Of a stretch of DNA of 64,000 nt, positions 9,481 to 18,500 are shown in pieces. The notes under the pieces are model-generated. The model had not been told where the DNA came from. It saw only the letters and a program-made list of their open reading frames with translations, and searched no databases. The position numbers were made by a program, and so were the translations under genes. This stretch comes from Oscillatoria sp. FACHB-1406 (GTDB taxonomy: Bacteria > Cyanobacteriota > Cyanobacteriia > Cyanobacteriales > Spirulinaceae), in assembly GCF_014698145.1 (NCBI RefSeq), contig NZ_JACJSM010000003.1, positions 186,001-250,000 on the forward strand, given 5' to 3'. Every line of letters starts with the position of its first letter. Within the stretch, counting starts at the first letter, position 1.

Positions 9481-11310
9481 TTATTCGCTCAACAATGCAG
9501 CCACAAATTCATAACTCGAAAATGGGCGCAAATCTTCAATTCCTTCCCCCGCACCGATAAAACGAATCGGTAAGTTTAACTCCCGCGCGACGGCCAGAGC
9601 AACGCCACCTTTAGCACTTCCGTCCAATTTTGTCAAGACTGCACCGCTTAATTTTGCGGCTTCCGAGAAGACTTCGGCTTGTCGCAGGCCATTTTGTCCG
9701 AGGGTAGCATCGAGGACGAGTAGGGATTCAACGTTAGCATCGGGCGCTTTTTTCTCAATGATGCGGCGAATTTTTGCCAACTCTTCCATCAAGTTTTTCT
9801 TGTTTTGCAAGCGTCCGGCGGTATCGATAAGCAGGAGTTCGGTATTGCGGGATTGAGCGGCCGCGATCGCATCGTACACCACGGCAGCCGGATCGGTATT
9901 CTTTCCCGGATTGGCAATGACAGGCGTATTCGAGCGATCGCCCCATACCTTCACCTGTTCGACGGCGGCCGCGCGGAAAGTATCGGCTGCTGCAATCAAA
10001 CAGCGATAGCCGGATTTTTGGGCGAGGTGGGCGAGTTTGCCGAGGGTGGTGGTTTTTCCCGCGCCGTTAACGCCCGTCAGCAACCAAATATTGAGCTTAT
10101 CTTTCTCGGGAACGAGGATATAATTTTCCTGGTCTTGCAGGGGTGCATCGAGCAAGTTGGAAAGAATATCTTTGAGAAACGCGATCGCTTGTTCTGGGGG
10201 TAACGCTTCTTGCCGCAGCCTGCCTTGCAAGGTTTCGATAATGTAATCCGTCGCCTCAACGCCCACATCCGCCTGCAACAGCAGCGTTTCAATCTCCGTT
10301 ACTGCATCGGCATTGAGTGGCCCTTGCCCCACCACGGCTTTAAGCTGGTTAATCAAACCGCGCCGCGTTTTGCCCAACCCCTGGCGCAAGCGCTTCAGCC
10401 AGCTAATCTCTTCGATATCGATGTCTTCCGGTTTGCGTCCTTGCGCTGCCAAAACTTGCGCCGACCAGATAAACTCTTCATCGAAGTCCATGCCCGGAAT
10501 TGCGGGTCTTTCGGCTGGTTTTGTGGTTTTCGGGGCTGCTTTTTGAGGAACTTCGGGTTCGGGCAGGTCTATGGCGGTTTCTTTCAACCGTTCGAGCGCG
10601 TCCGATTTTCGCATCCAAGCGGGCATTGGGGCGCTTTCCGTCTCCGAGGTCGCTGCGGTTGTCGTTTCGGCAACTTCTTCAGTCAGTTCGCTTTCAGGGG
10701 TTTGGGGTTCCTCTTCAACTTCGGTTGTCGTTTCGGCAACTGCTTCTATAAGTTCGCTTTCAGGGGTTTGGGGTTCTTCTTCAACTTCGGTTGCAGTTTC
10801 GGCAACTGCTTCTATAAGTTCGCTTTCAGGGGTTTGGGGTTCTTCTTCAACTTCGGTTGTCGTTTCGGCAACTGCTTCTATAAGTTCGCTTTCGGAGGTT
10901 TCCGGAGTGGGTTCGGTTGCTGCAATCGCTTCTACAGCTTCGGTTGCAGCTTCAGCAACTTCAGTAGCGAGTTCGCTATCGGTGGCTTGGGGTGCTTCTT
11001 CAACTTCGGTTGTAGTTACGGCAACTGCTTCAACGAGTTCGCTTTCAGGGGTTTCGGTTTCCTCTGCCGGGACTTCTTCACTTTCTGCGGCTGCTGACGA
11101 TTCCTCCTGCAATTGTCCCTGACGCTGCTGAATGCTTTGATAAGCGGCTTTTGCCCACTTCAGGTAATCTTCTTGCGGCGTTGACTCGGCAGCGGCTTCG
11201 GCAACTTCGGGTTCCGATTCCGCCTCGGTCACAGCGGGCGCTTCTGGTAGATTTTGGTCTTGTTCTTGTTTGTCGCGATCGTTGAACTGACGGCGGAACC
11301 AATTAAACAC
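9481..11310 (-). CDS. ftsY: Signal recognition particle receptor FtsY
   Basis: FtsY is the SRP receptor GTPase that docks ribosome-nascent-chain-SRP complexes at the membrane. The NG domain occupies about residues 295-609 and shows GVNGAGKTTT (G1, about residue 410), DTAGRLQNKKNL (G3) and TKLDGSAKGG (G4). The N-terminal half is very acidic. It contains a tandem repeat of 22 residues (66 bp) of the type TPESELIEAVAETTTEVEEE: three almost identical copies at about 10690-10890, plus diverged copies on both sides. Cyanobacterial FtsY often has an acidic A region, but this expansion makes the protein (609 residues) long. The start is GTG at 11310-11308, giving MFNWFRRQF, a plausible membrane-binding amphipathic N-terminus. 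Confidence 0.96.
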   Translation of the reverse strand: MFNWFRRQFNDRDKQEQDQNLPEAPAVTEAESEPEVAEAAAESTPQEDYLKWAKAAYQSIQQRQGQLQEESSAAAESEEVPAEETETPESELVEAVAVTTTEVEEAPQATDSELATEVAEAATEAVEAIAATEPTPETSESELIEAVAETTTEVEEEPQTPESELIEAVAETATEVEEEPQTPESELIEAVAETTTEVEEEPQTPESELTEEVAETTTAATSETESAPMPAWMRKSDALERLKETAIDLPEPEVPQKAAPKTTKPAERPAIPGMDFDEEFIWSAQVLAAQGRKPEDIDIEEISWLKRLRQGLGKTRRGLINQLKAVVGQGPLNADAVTEIETLLLQADVGVEATDYIIETLQGRLRQEALPPEQAIAFLKDILSNLLDAPLQDQENYILVPEKDKLNIWLLTGVNGAGKTTTLGKLAHLAQKSGYRCLIAAADTFRAAAVEQVKVWGDRSNTPVIANPGKNTDPAAVVYDAIAAAQSRNTELLLIDTAGRLQNKKNLMEELAKIRRIIEKKAPDANVESLLVLDATLGQNGLRQAEVFSEAAKLSGAVLTKLDGSAKGGVALAVARELNLPIRFIGAGEGIEDLRPFSSYEFVAALLSE

Positions 11311-11392
11311 GAGTAACCCCTATCCCAAACTCAGTATTAGTTATTGCTATATGGGTTAACTATAGCGGTTTTCTGGTTCGCGAGGTAGACCG

Positions 11393-11454
11393 ATTCGTAA
11401 TTCGTAATTCGTAATTCGTAATTCGTAGTTCGTAATTCGTAGTTCGTAGTTCGT
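11393..11454. repeat. Heptanucleotide tandem repeat (ATTCGTA/GTTCGTA)
   Basis: About eight tandem units of the heptamer ATTCGTA and its variant GTTCGTA lie between ftsY and the mechanosensitive channel gene. Such short tandemly repeated repetitive sequences are common between cyanobacterial genes. A related AATTACGAA run, the complement, lies before pth at 16758-16793. The rest of 11311-11611 shows no coding signal and should contain the divergent promoters. Confidence 0.8.
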
Positions 11455-11611
11455 GATTTCAGGTCACAAATTTCTAACTTCAATGAATGGATTAACGCTT
11501 AAAGAGTAGGATTAGTGGGGATTGTGCGATAAGCTGGCTTCAGAATAGCTAAAATTGAATGTAAGCGGAAAAGTAGATATGATGAGTCCATGAATTACTC
11601 AATGAATTGTC

Positions 11612-13102
11612 GTGTTGTTTAAGTTTAGTATTCGATTGAAACAGTTGTTTCAGAATCGCACTCTGCGATCGCGCCGTCGGTGGAGGGTCTCGAAAACCCG
11701 CTGGGTGTTAGTAGTAGGATGCAGCCTCCTTCTCTTCGTTTCTCCCGTCGTCCAAGCCCAACCCAGCGCGACTCCCTCCAGTAACGAGTCTGATGCGTCC
11801 TCTGTTAGCAGCGACGGGCTTTATTTTGCCGACATACTGGTGCGGGGCAGACCCGTGTTTCAGGTGGGCAGTTTAGCTGATGTGAATGCGAGCGATCGCG
11901 CTAAGATTATCAATCGTCGTATTGCCAGTCTCCTTAGTCGGGGTAACAAAATCGAACCCGTCACGGTCAATATCGACGCAACCCGAAATATTGCCACCCT
12001 CAAAGCCAACAATCGCGTCTTAATGACCATCAACGAACAAGACGCACAGGATTTTGGTGTGGAAGTGAAAGCCCTAGGAGACCTGTGGGCGGATAAACTC
12101 AATCGCGCTTTCAACCGACCGCCCCTCGCGATCGATGTCGGACAGCGATTGTATGGTACTACCCGCGATTTATTAAGCGATGCGATCGGCAATCTTCCCG
12201 CCCTCCTCGGCGCAATTGTGGTTGTGTTGCTAACCTTCATCGTTGCGAAAATCGTGCGCTACCTTGCTTACAAGTGGGCTAAGCAAACCGAAGGCGACCC
12301 CAGTACGGAAATTTTAATCGGGCGTTTGAGCTATGGTGGAGTTTGGGTTGGCGGTAGTGTCATCGCATTAGGCGTTTTAGGACTCGATTTTGGTGCTTTA
12401 CTCGGCGCGTTAGGCTTGACCAGTGTTGCTATCGGTTTCAGTCTCAAAGATGTTCTCAGCAACTATATTTCCGGCGTAATCCTTTTGGCGGCGCGTCCTT
12501 TTCGCATTAACGACCAAGTGATTATCGGTGACTACGAAGGCACTATTGCTCAAATTCAACTGCGTGCCACAACCCTAAAAACTTACGACGGTCGTTTGGT
12601 TTATATTCCCAACCAAAAAGTTTTTGCCGCCAGCATTATTAACAATACGGCTTCTCCGCGCCGTCGCAGTTCGGTAACGGTAGGAATTGATTACGGCGAA
12701 GATATTGCCCTGGCAAAACAAACGATTTATGCTGCAATTAAGACAATCTCAGCAGTGGAGCAAGAGCCGCATCCCAGTATTATTGTGACAGAACTCGCCG
12801 CAAGTACGGTCAATCTTGACGTTCGCTTTTGGGTCGATTCGCGACGTTCCGGGTTTTTAAGTACCACCTCAGAAGTGATTCAGGCAATTAAGGAAGGGTT
12901 AGACGCTGCGAACATTGAAATGCCCACCGATATTTATACCCTCGTTTTCCGAAATTTATCCGAACAAATTCAAGACTCCGGCGACGGTTTGCAACGTCGG
13001 GGCGTTCTCCCCAAAAACCGTCTAGCTGGCAAAACCGCTGACTCGGACTCCATCGAACCGCCGCCCGATGTTGATGATTTCAACGAGTCCGGTCAAGTTT
13101 GA
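11612..13102 (+). CDS. Mechanosensitive ion channel family protein (MscS-like)
   Basis: The 496-residue protein starts with a basic N-region and a hydrophobic signal segment (about residues 30-50, ending in VQAQ). A soluble periplasmic-like domain of about 140 residues follows, then membrane helices at about 195-217, 240-260 and 262-300. The last helix runs into the MscS pore and beta domain: GALGLTSVAIGFSLKDVLSNYISGVILL, then RPFRINDQVIIGDYEGTI. MscS channels open under membrane tension to release solutes during hypo-osmotic shock. The start is GTG at 11612; no good ribosome binding site is visible, so the N-terminus is uncertain. It lies alone between ftsY (divergent) and lexA. Confidence 0.92.
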   Translation: MLFKFSIRLKQLFQNRTLRSRRRWRVSKTRWVLVVGCSLLLFVSPVVQAQPSATPSSNESDASSVSSDGLYFADILVRGRPVFQVGSLADVNASDRAKIINRRIASLLSRGNKIEPVTVNIDATRNIATLKANNRVLMTINEQDAQDFGVEVKALGDLWADKLNRAFNRPPLAIDVGQRLYGTTRDLLSDAIGNLPALLGAIVVVLLTFIVAKIVRYLAYKWAKQTEGDPSTEILIGRLSYGGVWVGGSVIALGVLGLDFGALLGALGLTSVAIGFSLKDVLSNYISGVILLAARPFRINDQVIIGDYEGTIAQIQLRATTLKTYDGRLVYIPNQKVFAASIINNTASPRRRSSVTVGIDYGEDIALAKQTIYAAIKTISAVEQEPHPSIIVTELAASTVNLDVRFWVDSRRSGFLSTTSEVIQAIKEGLDAANIEMPTDIYTLVFRNLSEQIQDSGDGLQRRGVLPKNRLAGKTADSDSIEPPPDVDDFNESGQV

Positions 13103-13157
13103 TTGTTTTACTCTCTTTACCTCTCGACCCCAAAAACTCGAAAATTTTTACTATTTT

Positions 13158-13171
13158 AGTACAGAGGTTCT
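13158..13171 (+). promoter_or_regulatory. LexA-binding SOS box upstream of lexA
   Basis: AGTACAGAGGTTCT at 13158-13171 matches every position of the cyanobacterial SOS-box consensus RGTACNNNDGTWCB as I recall it from Anabaena work. It sits about 95 bp before the lexA start, which suggests that LexA represses its own gene. A TAAAGT at 13182-13187 could be the -10 element. Confidence 0.6.
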
Positions 13172-13265
13172 AAAAGTACGGTAAAGTTGGATCGAAGCTA
13201 ACATCTTTCCGAGCTTTTTCTGAGAAAGATGCAGCCGACTGTAACTAGACCCATGATGGATGTCT

Positions 13266-13880
13266 ATGGAAACTTTAACCGCACCGCAACAGGAACTTTA
13301 CGATTGGTTGGTGGAATATATTCACAGCCAACAACATCCGCCCTCGATTCGTCAGATGATGAAGGCGATGAATCTGAAATCTCCCGCCCCGATTCAAAGT
13401 CGTTTGGAACGATTGAGAAATAAAGGGTACATCGACTGGACAGCGGGAAAAGCGCGCACGATCCGGATTTTACATCCCCAACAAGGGTTGCGCGTCTTGG
13501 GTTCAATAGCAGCGGGGGGCTTAGTCGAACCGTTCACCGATACCCAAGAACAACTCGATTTAACCGATATCTTCCGGCAACCCAACTGCTTTGCCTTGCG
13601 GGTGACGGGGGATAGCATGATCGAGGATTTTATTACGGATGGGGATATGGCGATCGTGCGATCGCTGCCCGAACGCGAACAGCCGAAAAATGGCACGATT
13701 GTTGCCGCCCGCGTCGAAGGACATGGAACCACCCTCAAACGCTTTTATTGCGACGCAGGAACCGTTACCCTCCAACCCTCCAACCCCCAGTATTCTCCCA
13801 TTGAAGTTGCCGCCGACTTGGTGCAAATTCAAGGGGTGCTGGTGGGCGTGTGGCGCGGCTATCAGCCCGCAGCGCATTAG
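13266..13880 (+). CDS. lexA: LexA repressor
   Basis: LexA represses SOS genes and inactivates itself by RecA-stimulated self-cleavage. This 204-residue protein has the N-terminal winged helix (PPSIRQMMKAMNLKSPAPIQ, about residues 25-45). It also has an Ala-Gly cleavage site in GSIAAGGLVEP (about residues 81-91), the nucleophile serine in TGDSMIEDF and the general-base lysine in GTTLKRFY. All residues for autocleavage are thus present, unlike in Synechocystis-type LexA, where they are reported to be altered. ATG codons lie at 13260 and 13266. I chose 13266 because family members begin ME-LT and a GATGGA lies at a workable distance. A strong terminator follows at 13909-13941. Confidence 0.95.
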   Translation: METLTAPQQELYDWLVEYIHSQQHPPSIRQMMKAMNLKSPAPIQSRLERLRNKGYIDWTAGKARTIRILHPQQGLRVLGSIAAGGLVEPFTDTQEQLDLTDIFRQPNCFALRVTGDSMIEDFITDGDMAIVRSLPEREQPKNGTIVAARVEGHGTTLKRFYCDAGTVTLQPSNPQYSPIEVAADLVQIQGVLVGVWRGYQPAAH

Positions 13881-13908
13881 CTGAGGGAATCATCGAACGG
13901 AAAAATAG

Positions 13909-13941
13909 AAACCGGGTTTCTGTCGCGAAGCCCGGTTTTTC
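13909..13941 (+). terminator. Rho-independent terminator of lexA
   Basis: AACCGGG (13910-13916) pairs with CCCGGTT (13931-13937), and the stem runs directly into TTTTT (13936-13940). It lies 30 bp after the lexA stop. Confidence 0.75.
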
Positions 13942-14114
13942 CTAAAAAAATTGTAAAAAATACAGAGTTTTTAAGATTTGCGCTCCCCGATTCGAGCAAT
14001 TATAGGAATAATTAAGTGTTGGATTTCCCCGATTGGCACCTTCTCCCTCCAAACATTCAAACGCCAAAGACTCCAAGTAGAAGCCAGAAAACACACAATT
14101 ATTCAGAATTTCTC

Positions 14115-16541
14115 ATGTCGCAACTGATTGAAGCCGTTATCCACTCCGAACAAAAAATTGCCCTGCAAGAGTTTATCAACGCCTTACGCGCTTTGGATAA
14201 ACAATATCTCCTGCGGAACGACATTGAAACCGTATTCGAGCAATTTTGCCAACAGCAACAGTCAGGAGAAGCCGTTGACCGGACTTCTGCCCTCGGAAAA
14301 CTGATCGAACGCACTCAAGAGATTATTCTTGAATTGGAAAGTGCGTGCTGGGTTCTACGCCCCGGGATTGCCAAAGAAGAAGTTTATCGCGTGTATTTGG
14401 CGGATTTAAGCGTCGAATCGATGAGCGTTCCTCAAGTTCTCGATTTACGCGATCGCCTCGTCAACCGTTATAATCCCGACGAAGGCGATATCTTTGAAAT
14501 CGACCTGCAACCCTTCTACGACTACTCTCCCACCCTACGCGACCCCAAAAACATCGGTAAGGGCGTACAATTTCTTAACCGCTACCTTTCCAGCAAACTC
14601 TTTCAAGATTCCAAAGAATGGTTGTCGGCGCTCTACACTTTTCTCAGCTTACACAGCTATAAAGGCATTCCCCTACTGATTAACGGGCGCATCAAAAACC
14701 AAGCACAACTCTCTGCCCAACTGAAGCAAGCGATCGATTTAGTGTCGGGATTGCCGCGCGATCGCGCCTACGCCGATTTTCGCTTCGATCTCCAAAATCT
14801 CGGCTTTGAACCGGGATGGGGGAACACCGCCGCCAGAGTCCGCGAAACCCTAGAACTCCTCGACGATCTGATCGATTCTCCCGACGATAGCAACCTCGAA
14901 ACCTTCCTCTCCCGCCTGCCTATCATTTTTAACATTGTCCTCGTCTCCGTCCACGGATGGTTCGGACAAGAAGGCGTACTCGGTCGCCCCGATACCGGCG
15001 GACAAGTCGTTTACGTTCTCGACCAAGCCCGCAGTCTCGAACTGCAACTCGAAGAACAGGTCGAACTCGCCGGTTTGAGTGTTTTAAACGTTGAAACCAA
15101 AGTTATTATCCTCTCTCGCCTGATCCCCAACAGCGACGGGACTCGCTGTAACGAACGCCTCGAAAAAGTCCACGGGACGAAGAATGCTTGGATTTTGCGG
15201 GTTCCCTTCCGGGAATTCAACCCCGACTATACCCAAAACTGGGTTTCTCGCTTCGAGATTTGGCCTTATCTTGAAACTTACGCGATCGATGCCGAAAAAG
15301 AACTCTATCGCGAATTCCAGGGCAAACCCGACCTCATTATCGGGAACTACTCCGACGGCAACCTCGTTGCATTCTTACTCGCCCGTCGCTTAGGCGTGAC
15401 CCAATTCATCATCGCCCACGCCCTCGAAAAATCGAAATATCTCTTCAGTAACCTCTACTGGCAGGAAATGGAGGATAACTATCACTTCTCCCTGCAATTC
15501 ACCGCCGATTTAATCGCGATGAATTCTGCCAATTGCGTCATCAGCAGCACCTACCAAGAAATTATCGGTCGTCCCGATAGCGTCGGACAGTACGAATCCT
15601 ATCAAAGCTTCACCATGCCCGATTTGTACCACGTCGTCCACGGGATCGAACTCTTCTCGCCGAAATTCAACGTCGTACCGCCGGGAGTCAATGAAACCGT
15701 CTTTTTCCCCTACGATCGCCCCGAAGAACGCCTGCACAGCTTGCACGAATCCCTCCAAGACTTACTCTTTACCCTCGACGACCCCGCCCAAACCTTCGGA
15801 AAACTTGCCGACCCCAGCAAGCGTCCGATCTTTTCAATGGCACGCCTCGATCGCATCAAAAACTTAACCGGACTTGCCGAATGTTTCGGACGTTCCCCAG
15901 AACTGCAAGAACATTGCAACCTAATTTTAGTCGCCGGAAAATTGCGTGCTGACGAATCCGGCGATGCTGAAGAACGCGACGAAATCGAACGCCTTTATCG
16001 CGTTATCGAGCAATATAACTTATACGATAAAATCCGCTGGTTGGGCGTGCGCTTGCCAAAAGCCGATTCGGGGGAAATCTATCGCGTTATCGCCGATCGC
16101 CAAGGCATCTTCGTACAGCCCGCCCTCTTTGAAGCCTTCGGTTTAACCATTCTCGAATCGATGATTACCGGATTGCCCACTTTTGGAACCCAATTTGGCG
16201 GCCCCTTGGAAATCATTGAAGACGGGAAAAACGGATTTTACATCAATCCAACTAACCTAGAAGAAATGGCTCAAAAAATTCTTGACTTTGTGAAAGAATG
16301 CGAAACCAATCCAAATCGCTGGGCTGAAATTTCTCAAGGCGGAATCGATCGCGTCTACAGTACCTACACCTGGAAAATCCATACCACCAAATTACTCTCT
16401 TTAGCGCGAGTTTACGGCTTCTGGAACTTCACCGCAAAAGAAAACCGGGAAGACTTACTGCGCTACCTCGAATCGCTGTTCCACTTAATCTATAAACCCC
16501 GCGCCAAAGCCTTGCTCGACAAACACCTTAATAATGGATAA
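14115..16541 (+). CDS. sus: Sucrose synthase
   Basis: Sucrose synthase reversibly converts sucrose and a nucleoside diphosphate to fructose and a nucleotide-glucose; in cyanobacteria it mainly works in the cleavage direction. The 808-residue protein has the plant-like N-terminal region (KGVQFLNRYLSSKLF, near residue 155). The GT4 glycosyltransferase part begins at VSVHGWFGQEGVLGRPDTGGQ (about 277-297) and carries FEAFGLTILESMITGLPTF near residue 675. The length matches the cyanobacterial and plant family (about 806). The frame is open from a TTG at 14016, but the ATG at 14115 gives MSQLIEAVIHSEQKI, a typical start. A sucrose-phosphate synthase is less likely because the N-terminal domain is of the sucrose synthase type. 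No other sugar genes are adjacent. Confidence 0.94.
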   Translation: MSQLIEAVIHSEQKIALQEFINALRALDKQYLLRNDIETVFEQFCQQQQSGEAVDRTSALGKLIERTQEIILELESACWVLRPGIAKEEVYRVYLADLSVESMSVPQVLDLRDRLVNRYNPDEGDIFEIDLQPFYDYSPTLRDPKNIGKGVQFLNRYLSSKLFQDSKEWLSALYTFLSLHSYKGIPLLINGRIKNQAQLSAQLKQAIDLVSGLPRDRAYADFRFDLQNLGFEPGWGNTAARVRETLELLDDLIDSPDDSNLETFLSRLPIIFNIVLVSVHGWFGQEGVLGRPDTGGQVVYVLDQARSLELQLEEQVELAGLSVLNVETKVIILSRLIPNSDGTRCNERLEKVHGTKNAWILRVPFREFNPDYTQNWVSRFEIWPYLETYAIDAEKELYREFQGKPDLIIGNYSDGNLVAFLLARRLGVTQFIIAHALEKSKYLFSNLYWQEMEDNYHFSLQFTADLIAMNSANCVISSTYQEIIGRPDSVGQYESYQSFTMPDLYHVVHGIELFSPKFNVVPPGVNETVFFPYDRPEERLHSLHESLQDLLFTLDDPAQTFGKLADPSKRPIFSMARLDRIKNLTGLAECFGRSPELQEHCNLILVAGKLRADESGDAEERDEIERLYRVIEQYNLYDKIRWLGVRLPKADSGEIYRVIADRQGIFVQPALFEAFGLTILESMITGLPTFGTQFGGPLEIIEDGKNGFYINPTNLEEMAQKILDFVKECETNPNRWAEISQGGIDRVYSTYTWKIHTTKLLSLARVYGFWNFTAKENREDLLRYLESLFHLIYKPRAKALLDKHLNNG

Positions 16542-16597
16542 TTGACAATGGATAATGGATAATTAATGAAGTAGGGTGGGCAAAACTTGCGGAAGAT

Positions 16598-16676
16598 TTA
16601 TAGCGCAACTTGAAACGCGAACATCCGTTTCTCAATGCACAAAAGTCTTTGCTGGTGGGCGCTGCCTGCCCTAAGC
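16598..16676. repeat. Dispersed intergenic repeat, copy 2 of 3
   Basis: The segment starts TTTATAGCGCAACTTGAAACG and ends in the degenerate palindrome GGTGGGCGCTGCCTGCC. It aligns in order with 22226-22302 and more loosely with 1669-1742. Here one arm of the final palindrome has a substitution, so its hairpin is weaker. The remaining sequence from 16542 to 16792 contains only short A/T-rich reiterations (ATGGATAAT and AATTACGAA). Confidence 0.55.
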
Positions 16677-16792
16677 TGTGCTGTATTTAAATTGTGATTT
16701 GAGTCTGAGGGGGTGACGGGGAGATCGAGGATATCCAATTTAGAACCGTCGCAATTTAATAATTACGAACTACGAATTATCAATTACGAATT

Positions 16793-17383
16793 ATGTTGAC
16801 CTTTTTTCCTCAACTCATTGTCGGCTTAGGCAATCCCGAACCGAGATACGATAAAACACGGCATAATATTGGTTTTGAAGCTGTTGATGCCTTAGCTAAA
16901 CGCTGGCAACTATCCTGGCAAGAAAATCGCCGTTTTAAAGGAAAAATTGCGGAAGGACGCGCGCCAAAAGGCGATAAAATTTACCTCCTCAAACCGCTAA
17001 CTTATATGAATCGTTCCGGCGAATCAATTCGCGCCGTTCTCGATTGGTACAAACTGCAACCCGAATCCTTATTAGTGATTTACGACGATATGGATTTACC
17101 CATCGGACGCATTCGGATGCGCTTATCCGGTTCGGCGGGCGGACATAACGGTATGAAATCAATTATTGCCCATGTCGGAGGGCAAGACTTCCCGCGCTTG
17201 CGAATTGGGATTGGTAAATCGAGCGCAGACAAAGAAACAATTTCTCACGTTTTAGGACGTTTTTCTCCGCAAGAACAACCCGTAATTACGGAAGTTTTGT
17301 ACCTGGCTAGCGATGCGGTGGAAATGAGTTTAAGGGAAGGGGTCGAAAAAGCGATGAGTCTTTATAATGCGAAAAGTATTTAG
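16793..17383 (+). CDS. pth: Peptidyl-tRNA hydrolase
   Basis: Pth cleaves peptidyl-tRNAs released by ribosome drop-off and recycles the tRNA. The 196-residue protein has the expected landmarks: LIVGLGNPEPRYDKTRHNIGF with the catalytic histidine (about residue 24), PLTYMNRSGE, YDDMDLPIGRIR, GSAGGHNGMKSI and the DFPRLRIGIG segment. Length is normal. The start is ATG at 16793, placed directly after an A/T-rich repeat with no strong ribosome binding site. The stop codon overlaps an AGGAGG, which may serve translation downstream. Confidence 0.96.
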   Translation: MLTFFPQLIVGLGNPEPRYDKTRHNIGFEAVDALAKRWQLSWQENRRFKGKIAEGRAPKGDKIYLLKPLTYMNRSGESIRAVLDWYKLQPESLLVIYDDMDLPIGRIRMRLSGSAGGHNGMKSIIAHVGGQDFPRLRIGIGKSSADKETISHVLGRFSPQEQPVITEVLYLASDAVEMSLREGVEKAMSLYNAKSI

Positions 17384-17413
17384 GAGGATACGTGGGAGAA
17401 TTGTTCGTTTCAT

Positions 17414-18241
17414 TTGGTCAAAAAAATAAGATTTAAGCCGCTCCACAATATGAGTTATTTCCTAACTTTAATCCCCTCAGTATTCGCTTTATTGACTCAA
17501 ACCGTTGTCGCCTTGGATGCTCCCACTTTTCCCGATCGCAATGGCATTTACCGCTTTACCGCGCGATCGGGAGAAACTCTGGCGTTAGAACGAGAAATCA
17601 GTCCCGGAAACCCCAAGCTTTGCTACCCCGAATTGATTTCGGGCGGACAGGTAAAACCTTTTACAAATTCAGTGAAGCAAACGCCTTATCACGAAAGTTT
17701 GCTGGTGAAGATTGAAGAATCGGGAACTTATGAATATCAGATTTTTTCGGTTCCGTCAATCGATCTTTCTGCCCCCGAAAGAGAGATAGCACAGCGTTAT
17801 ATTCCGCCCGACGGTCATTGGTGTAAGGTGACGGTAAGGCTGGCTGAAGAATACGAAAAAGTATGGGCTGAGGCAGATCTGGCTTACAAGGAAGGCGACT
17901 TAGAGCGATCTCTATTTCTCTATCGCCGCGCGATCGCTCTGGAACCGAATTATCCCGAACCTTATAAACGAGCGGCTAGTATTAGCTTAGCAATTTATCG
18001 GAAAAATTCTAACCTTAAGAGTACCGCAAACTTGGACGATATCGGACAGTTTTATTTGTCGATGCCAGAGTCTCTCAAACAGCCAGTTCTGGATTATATC
18101 GAGCAGCTAGCGCGCATTTATGAAGCCTCTCCGAATTGGCAGATAGAGGCGATCGATCGCCCGGATTTTCTGCGCGATTGGGCAAGCTATATCCGCACTG
18201 GAATTCCCTCCGAGCGGGTTAAGGAAATTCTCGCACCCTAA
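17414..18241 (+). CDS. Exported protein with a TPR-like C-terminal region, function unknown
   Basis: This is a 275-residue protein. From the TTG start at 17414 it begins with a basic n-region and a hydrophobic stretch (MSYFLTLIPSVFALLTQTVV) ending near an Ala that could be a signal peptidase site. Residues 35-130 are beta-rich, with sequence like that of pre-peptidase or lipoprotein-type extracellular domains. Residues about 140-180 (AEADLAYKEGDLERSLFLYR plus ALEPNYPEPYKRAA) form one clear TPR-like pair of helices. The alternative start is ATG at 17450, which keeps the hydrophobic segment but loses the basic n-region. It lies 30 bp after pth in the same direction and may be co-transcribed. 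No enzyme motif is seen. Confidence 0.7.
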   Translation: MVKKIRFKPLHNMSYFLTLIPSVFALLTQTVVALDAPTFPDRNGIYRFTARSGETLALEREISPGNPKLCYPELISGGQVKPFTNSVKQTPYHESLLVKIEESGTYEYQIFSVPSIDLSAPEREIAQRYIPPDGHWCKVTVRLAEEYEKVWAEADLAYKEGDLERSLFLYRRAIALEPNYPEPYKRAASISLAIYRKNSNLKSTANLDDIGQFYLSMPESLKQPVLDYIEQLARIYEASPNWQIEAIDRPDFLRDWASYIRTGIPSERVKEILAP

Positions 18242-18280
18242 AAATTCGTCACCCCGTCCCCCAGTCACCCCGTCTCCCCG

Positions 18281-18487
18281 TCACCGCATCCAAAGAGCTA
18301 AATCCTCCAGCGTTATCTCGAGCAAATCGCACAATGCTTTCATCTGTAATGGGTAAAGCTTGGGAAGGTGTCTGTCGGTTTCCCAGTTGATGACGGTGGA
18401 CTCAACCACGTCGCACGCCCTCGCCACTTGTATTCGCGTTAAACTCAATTTATCTCGTTGCGCCCTCAATTTTTGCCCAAAGGTCAT
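18281..18487 (-). CDS. Small XRE-family HTH regulator
   Basis: This 68-residue protein consists almost entirely of one XRE/Cro-CI helix-turn-helix: FGQKLRAQRDKLSLTRIQVA (first helices), then DVVESTVINWETDRHLPKLY (recognition helix and beyond), ending in ALWMR. The ATG at 18487-18485 is preferred over an upstream GTG because a GGGGTG lies about 8 nt before it. It follows a second small HTH gene (18501-18704) by 13 bp on the same strand, so the two are probably co-transcribed. The target genes are unknown. Confidence 0.8.
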   Translation of the reverse strand: MTFGQKLRAQRDKLSLTRIQVARACDVVESTVINWETDRHLPKLYPLQMKALCDLLEITLEDLALWMR

Positions 18488-18500
18488 TAATTGCACCCCG

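Noticed and set aside
10210-11122. Long plus-strand frames opposite ftsY rich in Phe/Gly or Ser/Ala
   Set aside because: They arise from the 66-bp acidic repeat of ftsY read on the other strand; no ribosome binding site or domain.
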